A stretch of 64,000 nt of DNA from Eggerthellaceae bacterium (GCA_009782615.1 WRIS01000006.1:51962-115961); one strand, 5' to 3'; counted from the stretch's first letter, positions 1 through 9,518 are shown. Notes: generated from the letters alone by a model not told the origin. Numbers and translations are program-made.

Positions 1-1639
1 TGATGTGCCCCGCCGAATTGACAGAAGCACGGTCTTGAATAATTTCTTTATCAGGCAAAAGACCACTGCTCCTGAATTGATACAAGACCTTCTTTTGTGC
101 ATACATCATCGCGTCGGCTTCTGAGAGTACCTCGTTGTAAGATTGGTCGACCGAATCCATCACGGCATAGCCCCACGAAAGGCTTGGCGAACCAAACACC
201 TCGTGCTTGACCTGTTCGCACAGGGCCGCGGTCGCTTTGATGAAGGATTCAGCAACTTCTTTGCTTCCCCGAGGCAAGAGCAAGACAAATTCATCCCCAC
301 CAACGCGCGCAACAAAGGCGTTTTCGTCAACAGCTTGGGAAATGATGTCTGAAACAATCGTAAGTAAGCGATCGCCGACTAAATGTCCGTGAGTGTCGTT
401 GATTTGCTTGAGATGATTCACATCGCCTACCAAAATCAACAGCGGCATATTTTCTGCCTTTATGGTCTCTGAAACATGCGTGATGTAGGCGTTGCGGTTG
501 TAAAGTTTGGTAAGCGTATCGAGGTACGCAATTTCTTCAAAGTAGCGAAGCGTAGTATAGATGGGAGAAACTTCCGTAACCTCTACGATGTAGCCGAAGT
601 GCTTCTTTGTTGTTTTGGCTTCATGGATTTGCAGCAAGAAGTGCATTTCTTGTTCGTCGGTCATAAGGGTGAGGATGTTTTCGTTGTGGGGCGAAACGCG
701 ATAGCCGCCTTCTGCAAGCAATCGCTGACGATAGGCTTCGAACGATTCTCTGAACAGGGGTTTTAGCAAAGGAATTTCTTTCCCTGAGCCTTTTTTATTC
801 CAGTCCAAGATGCGCATAGTGCGGCTGAGCACCAAAATGGTGGTCGCTAAAGAACCCACCACGAATTCGCGTGAAGTTACAATAACGTCAGATGCGGGCA
901 TAAATCGCAACGCTTCGAAAAGCGGATAGAGTACGCAGAAAAAGACGACAGGAGCGGCAAGCAGCAAGACTATGTTCAGCGCTTCGGTTTGAGGAAGAAG
1001 CGGGGCGATTTGCTCATGCCAAAGAAAGCTGAGCGTTACGAAGAAAACGAGCATGGAAATGCTGAAAAGCATGAAACGGGTGGAGCGCTTCATGCGCGGA
1101 GGCATATGATAAAACACGTTAAAACAAAGAAGATACGCCTTCACTAAAACGGCGATGGCATACACGAAAAAGATGAACTTAGAGTATTGTTGAGCATGAT
1201 AGGCAGCCACAAAACTATTGATGGCTTGCGGGAAAAAGGTATCCTGAAGAAGCATTACGATGAGAAAAGCGGGGGGCACAAAGAGAAGAACAAAGACGAG
1301 CGGTCCTTTGTTCTTATAAGAAACCTGTTGCCAAACGTGAAGGCACAGCAAAGCTGGGGTGAGATACATTCCAATGTTGCTGAGCGCTTTGAACGTTTGA
1401 GCAAAAGACCCTTCGGCAAAAAACGAAAGAGCCGAAAAAAGCGCCCACACGAAAACCGCCGCACACAGCCAAATGAAATACGTACAATCCCAAAGCTTTT
1501 TCACGCGTTTGCGCAAGGCAAACAAAAGAAAAATAAGAGCGAACAGGCAAAGAAGCCCAAAAGAGACCTTGCTCAAAAGATTTCCGCTGAAGAGGAAATC
1601 AGGAAACTGAGAAGTAACGCTTTGAAGCGAACTGTCCAT
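1..1639 (-). CDS. Membrane diguanylate cyclase (GGDEF), C-terminus cut by window edge
   Basis: Read from the minus strand, an open frame starts at the ATG at 1639 (AAAAGG seven bases upstream) and runs off the left edge after 546 codons. The first ~230 residues hold about seven hydrophobic segments, resembling the 7TM sensor region of histidine kinases and cyclases. A linker follows, then a GGDEF domain with LTKLYNRNAY, GDVNHLKQINDTHGHLVGD and an intact VGGDEF signature, so it should make c-di-GMP from two GTP at the membrane. The visible end lies past the GGDEF core; another domain outside the window cannot be excluded. A TATAAT hexamer lies upstream at 1734-1739 without a clear -35 box. The acyltransferase at 1930 is divergent. 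Relevant neighbour: a c-di-GMP riboswitch at about 17.9 kb. Confidence 0.9.
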   Translation of the reverse strand, partial: MDSSLQSVTSQFPDFLFSGNLLSKVSFGLLCLFALIFLLFALRKRVKKLWDCTYFIWLCAAVFVWALFSALSFFAEGSFAQTFKALSNIGMYLTPALLCLHVWQQVSYKNKGPLVFVLLFVPPAFLIVMLLQDTFFPQAINSFVAAYHAQQYSKFIFFVYAIAVLVKAYLLCFNVFYHMPPRMKRSTRFMLFSISMLVFFVTLSFLWHEQIAPLLPQTEALNIVLLLAAPVVFFCVLYPLFEALRFMPASDVIVTSREFVVGSLATTILVLSRTMRILDWNKKGSGKEIPLLKPLFRESFEAYRQRLLAEGGYRVSPHNENILTLMTDEQEMHFLLQIHEAKTTKKHFGYIVEVTEVSPIYTTLRYFEEIAYLDTLTKLYNRNAYITHVSETIKAENMPLLILVGDVNHLKQINDTHGHLVGDRLLTIVSDIISQAVDENAFVARVGGDEFVLLLPRGSKEVAESFIKATAALCEQVKHEVFGSPSLSWGYAVMDSVDQSYNEVLSEADAMMYAQKKVLYQFRSSGLLPDKEIIQDRASVNSAGHI

Positions 1640-1929
1640 GGGCACCTTTTCTTCAAAGAATCATTGCTGAGGGAGCAAAAAACTCACACGGAAAACTCCC
1701 CAAGAATTCCTCTATTACCACCTTTGTTTGTCCATTATATGATTAAACGCTTCTTTTCAGCAATAAAAATCGGATATAAACAAGTCAACTATTGCCTAAC
1801 ACACAGGTAAAACGCATGGAAATCTGTTATTGTTGCGAGTGATTCAACCCCTCAATGGTAAGATTGTTTCGATGCATCATCCAAGGGTACTTGCCTGAGC
1901 TACGTTGACGCAAGAGGGAAAGGTGGGGT

Positions 1930-3756
1930 GTGCAGGCTTCCAAAAATCGATATATTCCTGCGCTTGACGGCTTAAGAGCCTTCGCCGTTCTTTCTGTTAT
2001 TGTCTATCATTTCGGATTTCGCTGGGCATCAGGTGGTTTATTAGGCGTAACCATCTTTTTTGTTCTTTCGGGATACCTCATCACCAGCCTTTTGCTGAGC
2101 GAATTCGCACAAACCAAAACGATAGATTTGAAAGCGTTTTGGATGAGAAGAGCCAAGCGGCTTTTTCCTGCAATAGTTTTCCTTATTGCCTGCACCATAG
2201 TGCTGTGCGCTCTTTTCAGCCAAAATCTTCTCACCAAAATGCGCCCCGACATACCTTCCGCGCTGTTCTTTTACAGTAACTGGTGGTATATCTTTCGTGA
2301 CGTGTCTTATTTTGAGACCTTAGGTGCTCCTTCTCCTCTCACACATTTTTGGTCGCTGGCAATTGAAGAACAGTTCTACTTAATTTGGCCGCCAGTTCTT
2401 TTCTTCCTCTTCAGCAAAAAGACACGCAAGAGAACTATTATGCGCATCATCCTTGTTTTGATTATCGCTTCGGTAGTCCTCATGGCAATTCTTTATAGCC
2501 CCAACGCCGACCCGAGCCGTGTTTATTACGGAACCGACACGCGGGCTTTTTCGCTGCTCATCGGGGTGTTGTTGGCGTTTGTTTGGTCGGGCAAGCGAAG
2601 GCGCGAAGCACGCCATTCCAACCCTTCACTTCGGGGAACTATTGTCATCAACACGGTTGGTATAGGTGCGTTTATTGGTCTCGTTGCCATGGTGGTATTT
2701 GCGAGCGGATTTTCTCCTCTCATGTATCGAGGGGGCATTTTGTTCGCTTCGCTCTTGACCGCTGTGCTCATTGCCGCGCTCATTCACCCCAAGAGCGTCA
2801 TTGCAAAAGCGGCTGCGATTCCGCCTTTAGTGTGGATTGGGAAATGCTCTTATGGCATGTATCTGTGGCACTACCCCATCATCTTGTTGATGACGCCTGC
2901 AAATTTTACGGGCGAACGTGCCTGGTGGTTCTATCTTTTGCAGCTGGCACTTATCTTTGGCATTTCTTTCTTTTCCTATCGCTTCATCGAAAACCCCATC
3001 CGAAAAGGTGCTCTGGGAAAGTTTTGGACAGACATATCGGAAAGAAGCATCGGTCTTTTCAAGGCTTCAAAAAAGCGCTTTGTTCCCTTGGTTTCTACGA
3101 CGGCTCTTCTTGCGTGCGCAACGGTGCTGTTCGTTATCATAGAACCAACGCCTTCAGCAGATTTTCTGACAGCGCAAGGTAACATGGCGGGCACTAACCG
3201 CTTGGGTCAGCCCAAAGACCTAGCCTTTGTGGACGAAACCATTCAAGCAGCAACGGATAACCCTCTTGAACGGGGCATTTTGTTGATTGGTGATTCTGTT
3301 GCCCTCGGTGCTTCCCCGCTTTTAGAAGCAACCTTTCCGAATAGCATCATTGATGCTGATGTTTCGCGGCAGCTTTACGAAGGGCATCTTGCCTATGAGG
3401 AGCATATCGGACTTGGTGAAGAACGAGATATTGTTGTTTTCGTGCTGGGGACCAATGGCGTGGCTGTTGATGACCAAATTGACTACCTCATGGGTTTTGT
3501 CGGTGCGGAAAAGGCCGTGTTCTTCGTCAACACGAGAAGCCCGCAATTTTGGGTGCCCACCACCAATGACACGCTCAATCGAGCGACAGAACGCTACGAG
3601 AACACCCACGTCATTGACTGGTTCTCTCTTTCAGCAGGACATGACGATTGGCTTGTGGACGACGGGATTCATCTTACGGAAGAGGGTGTGGAAGCCTTCG
3701 TTGAAATGATTCGCACCGCCCTTGACCCCCCGAAGCAAAACGAAACAAAGCAATAA
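1930..3756 (+). CDS. Membrane O-acyltransferase with SGNH domain (OatA/OafA type)
   Basis: The 608-residue protein begins at a GTG preceded by a purine-rich AGGGAAAGG. Residues ~1-375 are an acyltransferase-3 domain: the N-terminal ALDGLRAFAVLSVIVYHFG carries the conserved R...H pair, followed by about ten membrane helices. Residues ~440-600 form an extracytoplasmic SGNH hydrolase-like domain with GDS at 454-456 (Ser456) and the Asp578-x-x-His581 pair in DGIHL. This two-domain layout is that of OatA, which O-acetylates peptidoglycan, and of related polysaccharide acyltransferases. The substrate cannot be read from sequence; peptidoglycan fits the nearby wall hydrolases. The gene stands alone on this strand. 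Confidence 0.9.
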   Translation: MQASKNRYIPALDGLRAFAVLSVIVYHFGFRWASGGLLGVTIFFVLSGYLITSLLLSEFAQTKTIDLKAFWMRRAKRLFPAIVFLIACTIVLCALFSQNLLTKMRPDIPSALFFYSNWWYIFRDVSYFETLGAPSPLTHFWSLAIEEQFYLIWPPVLFFLFSKKTRKRTIMRIILVLIIASVVLMAILYSPNADPSRVYYGTDTRAFSLLIGVLLAFVWSGKRRREARHSNPSLRGTIVINTVGIGAFIGLVAMVVFASGFSPLMYRGGILFASLLTAVLIAALIHPKSVIAKAAAIPPLVWIGKCSYGMYLWHYPIILLMTPANFTGERAWWFYLLQLALIFGISFFSYRFIENPIRKGALGKFWTDISERSIGLFKASKKRFVPLVSTTALLACATVLFVIIEPTPSADFLTAQGNMAGTNRLGQPKDLAFVDETIQAATDNPLERGILLIGDSVALGASPLLEATFPNSIIDADVSRQLYEGHLAYEEHIGLGEERDIVVFVLGTNGVAVDDQIDYLMGFVGAEKAVFFVNTRSPQFWVPTTNDTLNRATERYENTHVIDWFSLSAGHDDWLVDDGIHLTEEGVEAFVEMIRTALDPPKQNETKQ

Positions 3757-3808
3757 AAAATTTTACCGCGCTAATGAACGAAGTAGTAAAATTTCGTAAC
3801 CTAACGCA

Positions 3809-3843
3809 TTTGGGGATAGTCACCTTTGGTGACTATCCCCAAA
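3809..3843. terminator. Perfect 16-bp inverted repeat, likely terminator
   Basis: Arms at 3809-3824 and 3828-3843 are perfectly complementary around a TTT loop (TTTGGGGATAGTCACC on the left). It sits between the convergent acyltransferase gene and tRNA-Pro, abutting the tRNA CCA end with no spacer. There is no long U tract on either side, so terminator activity is inferred from stem strength and position. It could also direct 3'-end formation of the tRNA precursor. Confidence 0.6.
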
Positions 3844-3920
3844 TGGTCGGGTTGACAAGATTTGAACTTGCGACCTCTGCGTCCCGAACGCAGCGCTCTA
3901 CCAAACTGAGCCACAACCCG
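3844..3920 (-). tRNA. tRNA-Pro (CGG)
   Basis: The minus strand folds into a complete cloverleaf of 77 nt. The acceptor is CGGGTTG/CAACCCG with discriminator A and an encoded CCA. The D arm is GCTC...GAGC, and the anticodon stem CTGCG/CGCAG encloses the loop TTCGGGA with anticodon CGG. The T arm contains GTTCAAAT. Nothing in it looks degenerate. Confidence 0.95.
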
Positions 3921-4029
3921 AACTCATAAATATCGCTGCGAAAAGCAGCGACAGTAATAGTAACACAATTTATTATATAACCGTAAGGGACTTTTTCGTG
4001 AATCCTCAGGTGAAGATTCACCTGTGCAA

Positions 4030-5109
4030 TTAGAAACGATAGGCGCGCGTAAACTGAGGAGAAGAACCGTAGCAAATGCCATACTGTTCGTTTGCTGCAT
4101 GAACATACGAGGACCCACCAGCAGCAGCACAAATTCCCACATGTTCAGGCTGCCAAAGAATGTCGCCTGGCTGTGATTCAGAAACCGCAAACCAGCCGCC
4201 CCCATACCCGTAGGTAGAACGCGGAGGAATGCTGTGCCCTGTGCGCATGCAGCAATACCAGACAAGACCCGAACAATCAAAACCAACCGAAGGATCTGCA
4301 GCACCCCACACATAGGGAAGTCCGATATACTTTACGGCTTCGCTTAAGATGTCGCCTGCGGGCGGACCAAAATCAGCCGCATTGGCAGGAGGTCTGGTTC
4401 CGTTACTACCTGGTCGTTGGCGAGAAATTTCCACGGCGGCAGCAGCGGCGGCGGCAGCCTCTTGTTCTTTGATGATAAGCGCTAAGACTTCGGCATCCAA
4501 GCTATCGAGAAGTCCTTGATAGTGCGCAGCAGCAGCTTCGGTTTCCTCTTTCGCCTTTTTGGCTTCCTCGGTCTTTTCAGCAGCCAGTTTTTCTTGCTTG
4601 GAATATTCTTCTTTTGTAGCTTCTAATTCTTCGCGAAGCGTTTTTGCTTCTGAAACCATTGACGCATCTTCAACGTTCATTTTGTTGAGAATGTCCCAGT
4701 TGGTAACGAATTCTTCAAAACTTGTTGCGGCAAAAATGATATCGAGGAAGGTTGAACTCCCGCTACGATACATGCTGCGGGCGCGTATTCCAAGCCTGCC
4801 TTGAAGGGCGCCAATTTTCGCGGTGGTGGTATTGATGCCTTCTTGCGCTTCTTCCATGGCGAGCAGGGCTGCGTCATGGGCATCAAGCGCTGCACCGTAA
4901 ATGTTTGATTTTTCCAGCAGTTCTGCTTTGAGGATTTCAACTTGGTGGCGAACCGCGTCGGCTTCGGCTTGTTTTTCTGCCGCAGTCGGAACCGCATAGG
5001 CAAGAGAAGGACGAAGAAGGGAAGAAAGTGAAGTTAGGGAAGCGAAACTGAATACGGCGGCACCGCCAATAAATGCTCTTCTGTTTATCAAAAGCTTTCG
5101 CTCCTGCAT
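4030..5109 (-). CDS. Secreted NlpC/P60 peptidoglycan endopeptidase (paralog A)
   Basis: I place the start at the ATG at 5109 (359 aa) because AGAGGGG lies about eight bases upstream; a longer frame exists but lacks a site. The N-terminus INRRAFIGGAAVFSF is a twin-arginine-type signal with cleavage likely after AYA. Residues ~30-215 form an alanine/glutamate-rich PcsB/CwlO-type coiled coil that holds the enzyme inactive or docks it to division machinery in relatives. The C-terminal ~110 residues are NlpC/P60: the catalytic cysteine is Cys279 (FDCSG), and the histidines are His323 (EHVGI) and His337 (YVHAA). It should cleave stem-peptide bonds in the wall. It is a close tandem paralog of the gene at 5283-6434. 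Confidence 0.9.
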   Translation of the reverse strand: MQERKLLINRRAFIGGAAVFSFASLTSLSSLLRPSLAYAVPTAAEKQAEADAVRHQVEILKAELLEKSNIYGAALDAHDAALLAMEEAQEGINTTTAKIGALQGRLGIRARSMYRSGSSTFLDIIFAATSFEEFVTNWDILNKMNVEDASMVSEAKTLREELEATKEEYSKQEKLAAEKTEEAKKAKEETEAAAAHYQGLLDSLDAEVLALIIKEQEAAAAAAAAVEISRQRPGSNGTRPPANAADFGPPAGDILSEAVKYIGLPYVWGAADPSVGFDCSGLVWYCCMRTGHSIPPRSTYGYGGGWFAVSESQPGDILWQPEHVGICAAAGGSSYVHAANEQYGICYGSSPQFTRAYRF

Positions 5110-5282
5110 AAAACGAATCCCCTCTTCAACAACGCTTGCTTTGCGCAAGGAATATAGGATACCAGAATCCTTTGCGTACGCATACCTTCATAACAAAAGA
5201 TGTCATAGGATGCCCATATCCTGACACCCTTTTCTGTGATATTTCTTGCTTTGTTTTAGAGCAGTAGCGTTTTAGGTGCTGC

Positions 5283-6434
5283 CTAGAAACGAAGTGCGCA
5301 ATAAAACTGTGCCCACGTGGCGTATTTGACCACGTCGCCTGGCTGCGGAGCGTGAATGTATTGCCCCCCACCTGACTTGGTGCAAATTCCCACGTGCCCG
5401 CTATTGTGAAGCACGTCCCCAGGTTGGGCTGAGCTCACGGGAAGAATGGCGCGCGCTGCAGCGTATTGCGTGTAGGTGGTGCGCGTAATCCAGATGCCGA
5501 TTTGGTTGTAACACCACGACGTGAGCCCCGAACAATCGAAACTGTTTGGTCCAGACGCACCCCATACATAAGGGCAACCCAAACGGCTGATAGCATAATC
5601 GACAACCGAGCCTTTCGCTGGAATACTTGTTCCGCCGCCGCCGCCGCCACTATTGTTATTGTTATTATTGTTATTGTTATTGCCGCCGCCACCGCCGCCG
5701 CCGCCGCTGTTGTTGTTGTTATTGTTGTTCTGGGCGTTTTGGCGTGCTTGTTCGGCTTCCCATTCTGCTCTTTTGCGTGCTGCTTCAGCTTCCGCAGCAG
5801 CTTTTTGTTCCGCTTCCAGCAGTTCACGGGCTTCTTTATCAAGAGCGGCAAGCAAGGCTTCCATTTCTATCACGGTTGCTTCTGCTTGTTCTTTGATGGT
5901 TTTAGCGAGTTCGGTTTTTTCTTCAGCGATTTTTTCTTGGCGCGCGTGTTCAGCTTTTTCTTCTTCGATTTGCCCCCGAAGCACTTTCGCTTCATCGACC
6001 ATATCGGCATCGCTTTGGTTCATGTGGGTAAGAATGTCCCAGTTGGTTGCAAATTCTTCAAAACTTCTGGCAGCAAGAAGAATCTCGATAAAGGAAATCC
6101 CGCCGCTGCGATACATGCTGCGCGCACGGATTCCCAGTTTCCCCTGTACTAGGGCAATTTTTTCGTTGGTTTCGTCAATACGGGCTTGGGCAGCGTCTTT
6201 TGCCGCTACCGCCGCTTCATGTTCTTCAATCGCCATAAAATAGTCGTCAGATGCCTGTTGGAGTTCTTTTTGCATCGCAATAACTTGATCGCGGACAGCA
6301 TCAGCTTCAGCCTGCTTTTCAGCGGCTGTTGGTACCGCAAACGCAATAGCGGGATTTGCAAGATACGCTGCGCCGACAGCTGCGGCACCCCCAAGAAACG
6401 CTCTCCTGCTGATCCTATGAGTATGCTCTCTCAT
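5283..6434 (-). CDS. Secreted NlpC/P60 endopeptidase with Asn/Gly linker (paralog B)
   Basis: The start at 6434 (383 aa) is set by AAGGAGG at 6442-6448. The signal ISRRAFLGGAAAVGAAYL is a twin-arginine type, with cleavage near AFA. The coiled coil (about 27-230) is strongly similar to that of the downstream neighbour, including GIRARSMYRSG and NWDIL. A linker of two poly-Asn and two poly-Gly runs joins it to an NlpC/P60 domain with Cys301 (FDCSG), His347 (GHVGI) and His361 (YIHAP). The Asn/Gly linker, encoded by repeated AAT/AAC and GGC/GGT-type codons at about 5630-5735, is absent from the neighbour and is probably length-variable. Role: peptidoglycan stem-peptide hydrolysis during growth or division. 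Confidence 0.9.
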   Translation of the reverse strand: MREHTHRISRRAFLGGAAAVGAAYLANPAIAFAVPTAAEKQAEADAVRDQVIAMQKELQQASDDYFMAIEEHEAAVAAKDAAQARIDETNEKIALVQGKLGIRARSMYRSGGISFIEILLAARSFEEFATNWDILTHMNQSDADMVDEAKVLRGQIEEEKAEHARQEKIAEEKTELAKTIKEQAEATVIEMEALLAALDKEARELLEAEQKAAAEAEAARKRAEWEAEQARQNAQNNNNNNNSGGGGGGGGNNNNNNNNNNSGGGGGGTSIPAKGSVVDYAISRLGCPYVWGASGPNSFDCSGLTSWCYNQIGIWITRTTYTQYAAARAILPVSSAQPGDVLHNSGHVGICTKSGGGQYIHAPQPGDVVKYATWAQFYCALRF

Positions 6435-6664
6435 TGAAAAACCTCCTTGATTGAGCACTTGTTCTGATTCAGGTTCGTCTATGTTGCCCCTCATGATAAC
6501 AAATTAGCGTGATAAACCCTAGTTTTTCGCCCCCGACTCCATAAACCAACGCCATAAAACGAAGTAAACATCCACAAAAAGGTGTCTATCTTGCTTTTTC
6601 GTGCTGAACTTGCGCTGTGCACATGCTCCAAGTGCACTTCACACGAAGGCGAGTTCACTGCAGC

Positions 6665-7468
6665 CTACAAGTTGCGATATTTCCTGATAAGACGGTTGAG
6701 CGTTTTTACGTCGCTTATGACGCAGAAAAGGCATAAGGCTATGAGTACCGCCACCAGAAACGCTGCACGAAGGGCAAGAATCGACATAATAGGTGTTAGA
6801 ACAAGGATTATGGGAACGAGGAAGGGTGCCAAACAGCCCCTCATGCGCTTCCAGAGTGCATAGGCGGCAGTAATTGCCACGTAGAAAAAGAGACCTAAAG
6901 GAAAAGACCCCGTAAGAGAAAATGCTGCGACACAGACTAACTTGGCGGCAAGCACAATCGCTTCGCGCTTCAGTTCGGTTTTCGCTTCAGCTTTCTTTTC
7001 CTCAGGAGTTTTTTGGGGAACCGTGTAGGAAAAGGGATTGAACGGATTGAAGGGTTGTCCCTCTTCGGTCGCGGTGCCTGTTCCGCCTTGCCAATTCCAG
7101 GTGAACCAACCGTCCCCAAAACCTTCAAACGGATTGCCCGTGGGCGAACCTGCCGATTGCTGATCTTGGGGTGAGCGAGGATAGCCCGAAGGAGCGCCTT
7201 GCTGATAGGGGTTGGAATACGGATTTCCGTAGGGGTTGGCGTAGGGACCTCGCCTGACATATTCAGGTTCCCACTTGCGTGAGAGCAAGACATCGCGCGC
7301 TTCGTTAATGCGCTTGGTTTTTTCTTCGGCCACCTGGTATTCACCTGAATCTTGAGCAAATTTATCGGGATGATTTTCAATCACCTTTTTGCGATGAGCT
7401 GCTTTCACCTGTTCATCGCTCGCGCCGTTGGATAAATCCAGTATATGTAGTGCCTCAGATTTCTTCAT
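6665..7468 (-). CDS. Membrane-anchored J-domain protein
   Basis: The ATG at 7468 gives 267 residues; a GTG three codons upstream is also possible and neither has a strong ribosome site. Residues ~1-65 form a DnaJ domain with the HPD tripeptide at 33-35, needed to stimulate Hsp70 ATPase. A Pro/Gly/Tyr/Asn-rich stretch (repeated NPYGNPY-like motifs) follows, then about three hydrophobic helices near the C-terminus. It lacks the DnaJ zinc-finger and substrate domains, so it is a specialised co-chaperone and not DnaJ itself. The J domain would face the cytoplasm if the helices anchor it. The client is unknown. Confidence 0.85.
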   Translation of the reverse strand: MKKSEALHILDLSNGASDEQVKAAHRKKVIENHPDKFAQDSGEYQVAEEKTKRINEARDVLLSRKWEPEYVRRGPYANPYGNPYSNPYQQGAPSGYPRSPQDQQSAGSPTGNPFEGFGDGWFTWNWQGGTGTATEEGQPFNPFNPFSYTVPQKTPEEKKAEAKTELKREAIVLAAKLVCVAAFSLTGSFPLGLFFYVAITAAYALWKRMRGCLAPFLVPIILVLTPIMSILALRAAFLVAVLIALCLFCVISDVKTLNRLIRKYRNL

Positions 7469-7569
7469 GGCTCTCACTATACCGCACCACGCAGAAACTG
7501 CACCACCGTGGCATCAAACCGTCACCCTTCGCGGTATCTCGCGTTACGTGGTTGCTGGCAAAAGGGGTC

Positions 7570-7690
7570 GTTCTTCCGTTGTTGCACAGGCAGCAGGCGA
7601 ACGGAAGAACATCGACCTGCATATCAAGGACTAGGTTGCTTCGTCGCGATGCTCCTCGCAATGACGGGAAGTCAAGCCCGCAATGATGAA
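7570..7690. repeat. Inverted repeat plus dispersed repeat copy R1
   Basis: An 11-bp inverted repeat (GTTCTTCCGTT/AACGGAAGAAC) spans 7570-7610. From 7615 to 7690 lies a sequence nearly identical to 19930-20009. Both copies share ACCTGCATATCAA, ACTAG, TTGCTTC and GCAATGACGGGAAGTC, with differences mostly in the central hairpin. This looks like a short mobile or hairpin-forming intergenic repeat. No coding frame is visible. Confidence 0.7.
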
Positions 7691-7720
7691 AAAACGGGTG
7701 TTGACCTGTGTCAACACCCG
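7689..7720 (-). terminator. Intrinsic terminator of rpsA
   Basis: On the minus strand, an 11-bp perfect stem (CGGGTGTTGAC pairing around a four-base loop, 7695-7720) is followed directly by six T residues, 27 bases after the rpsA stop codon. This is a textbook rho-independent terminator. Confidence 0.9.
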
Positions 7721-7746
7721 CAATCAGAAACATGTTTGCGCTCAGT

Positions 7747-9183
7747 TTATTCTTCGGTCTTTTCCTCAGCAACTTCTTCGACCGCTTCTTCGACGGCTTT
7801 TTCCGCTTCCTCAACGGCTTCTTCAGCCGCTTCTTCGACCGCCTCTTCCACTGCCTCTACCGCTTCTTCAGCAGCTTCTTCAACAGCATCTGCAGCTGCC
7901 TCGGCGACCTCTTCTGCAACTTCCTCAGTTGCCTCTTCAACAGCTTGGGCAGCTTCTTCGGCTACCTCTTCAGCTCCAGCTTCTGCAGCTTCGAATTCCT
8001 CAAAGGCTTCTTCTGCTTCTACGCGCTTCTTAGCAGGCTTTTCTTCAGGAACATAGCTTTCGTCGATAGGAATATCGAAGCCCAGTTCTTCTGCAGCAGC
8101 CTTCATAGAAAGCGAAATGCGGCGGCGCTCAGGGTTCACTTCCATGACCTTGACCTTCACTTCGTCATCCACGTGCACAACCTGTGCGGGAGATTCGATG
8201 TGCTTCAAAGACATCTCTGAAATATGAACAAGCCCCTCGATGCTTTCGCCCAATTCGATAAAGGTACCGAACGGAACAACTTTGGTGACTTTACCGTCAA
8301 TGATTGCACCCAGCGGATATGCTTCAACAAGACGAACCCAGGGATCCTCGGTCGTTTGCTTGAGTCCAAGCGAAATGCGCTCGCGTTGTAAATCAACATC
8401 GAGAACTTCAACTTCTACTTCGTCGCCCACTTTGACGACTTCAGAAGGATGATTGACATGGTTCCAGGAAAGTTCGGAAATATGCACCAGACCGTCGATG
8501 CCGCCCAAATCAACAAAGGCGCCAAAATCAACGATGGAAGAAACCGCACCTTTCAGGCGCATTCCCTTGGTCAGTTTCTCGAGAATTTCTGCCCGTTCAT
8601 TCTTGCGTCCTTCTTCAAGAAGCACGCGGCGGGACAACACGACGTTGTTGCGGTTGCGGTCCATTTCAATAACACGGGCTTCAACTTCGGTGCCCATGTA
8701 CATATCAAGATCTTTCACGCGACGCAGGTCAACCAGCGAAGCTGGCAAAAAGCCGCGCAGACCGATATCGAGTATCAAGCCACCCTTAACGACTTCGATA
8801 ACTTCACCGACAACGATTTCTGCTGCCTTGAATTTATCTTCAACCTGAATCCACGCGCGTTCATATTCGGCACGCTTCTTGGAAAGCACCAATCTGCCGT
8901 CTTTGTCTTCTTTTTGCAAGACCAACGCTTCAACCTTGTCGCCAAGGTTCACAATCTCGGAAGGATCAGCGTCTTTGCGGATGGATAGTTCACGGGATGG
9001 GATAACGCCTTCACTTTTGAAGCCGATATCAACAAGCACTTCATCATGCTCGATCTTGACCACGATGCCATCTACCAAATCGCCTTCATCGAACTCGGTC
9101 AAGGTGCCGTCAATCATTTGATCCATCTGCTCGTCGCTGATGTCCTCAAATTCAATAACGGACGTGTTTTTAATTTCGGTCAA
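7747..9183 (-). CDS. rpsA: 30S ribosomal protein S1
   Basis: The 478-residue protein has four S1 RNA-binding domains (about 35-105, 122-187, 208-276 and 293-361), with repeated signatures such as [20 protein letters not shown]. It binds mRNA and the 30S subunit during initiation. The start is a TTG at 9183 with GAAAGGGG eight bases upstream. The last ~90 residues are an almost pure Ala/Glu/Val acidic tail ([14 protein letters not shown] units) ending VAEEKTEE, which is not part of the usual S1 fold. A very similar tail is present on L17 in this window. The gene is monocistronic, with its own terminator and an extended -10 promoter candidate. Confidence 0.95.
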   Translation of the reverse strand: MTEIKNTSVIEFEDISDEQMDQMIDGTLTEFDEGDLVDGIVVKIEHDEVLVDIGFKSEGVIPSRELSIRKDADPSEIVNLGDKVEALVLQKEDKDGRLVLSKKRAEYERAWIQVEDKFKAAEIVVGEVIEVVKGGLILDIGLRGFLPASLVDLRRVKDLDMYMGTEVEARVIEMDRNRNNVVLSRRVLLEEGRKNERAEILEKLTKGMRLKGAVSSIVDFGAFVDLGGIDGLVHISELSWNHVNHPSEVVKVGDEVEVEVLDVDLQRERISLGLKQTTEDPWVRLVEAYPLGAIIDGKVTKVVPFGTFIELGESIEGLVHISEMSLKHIESPAQVVHVDDEVKVKVMEVNPERRRISLSMKAAAEELGFDIPIDESYVPEEKPAKKRVEAEEAFEEFEAAEAGAEEVAEEAAQAVEEATEEVAEEVAEAAADAVEEAAEEAVEAVEEAVEEAAEEAVEEAEKAVEEAVEEVAEEKTEE

Positions 9184-9347
9184 ACCGGACCCCTTTCAAA
9201 GCTTTTTCGGGGACCCTTCTTACATGATTGCTTGCTTTTACTTACCATGTTCGCTCTACGTTCAAGCGTGTCAAAAGGTGACAACAAACATGTCTTGGGG
9301 GCCTACAAATACATACACTCATATGGCTTTTCATATAAGTTTCGACA

Positions 9348-9356
9348 GTATACCAT
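9348..9356 (-). promoter_or_regulatory. Extended -10 promoter candidate for rpsA
   Basis: The minus strand reads TGGTATACT here, a TGn extended -10 element, about 165 bases upstream of the rpsA start. No -35 hexamer at standard spacing is convincing. It implies a long rpsA leader, a common place for S1 autoregulation. The remainder of the 9184-9518 gap shows no gene. Confidence 0.4.
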
Positions 9357-9457
9357 AGCCTTTTCCAAAAACGCCCAACTGATTGCGTTATTGCACGCTT
9401 ATTGCACGCTTTGGGGCTTCTTCGGCACAATTTTGCCTAATTTATGCGGAATAGGCA

Positions 9458-9481
9458 CAAAAATCCCCCGAATTTCAGGGC
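9458..9481 (-). terminator. Putative terminator of the Fur-family gene
   Basis: On the minus strand, CCCTG/CGGGG pairs around AAATT and is followed by ATTTTTG, about 40 bases after the stop codon at 9519. The stem is short (five pairs, one wobble), so the call is moderate. Confidence 0.5.
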
Positions 9482-9518
9482 TTTTTGATGTGTTCGTTGC
9501 GTGTTGGGGGGCTTTACG

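Noticed and set aside
1187..1810. A 207-residue plus-strand frame
   Set aside because: It is antisense to the GGDEF gene, whose translation gives clear membrane segments and a GGDEF motif; the plus-strand product is a Lys/Arg-rich shadow.
2583..3182. A 199-residue plus-strand frame inside the acyltransferase gene
   Set aside because: It is an alternative frame of the acyltransferase coding sequence and has no independent motif.
5466..6152. Long plus-strand frames rich in Ala/Val/Ile
   Set aside because: They are opposite-strand readings of the coiled coil and Asn/Gly linker of the NlpC/P60 gene.
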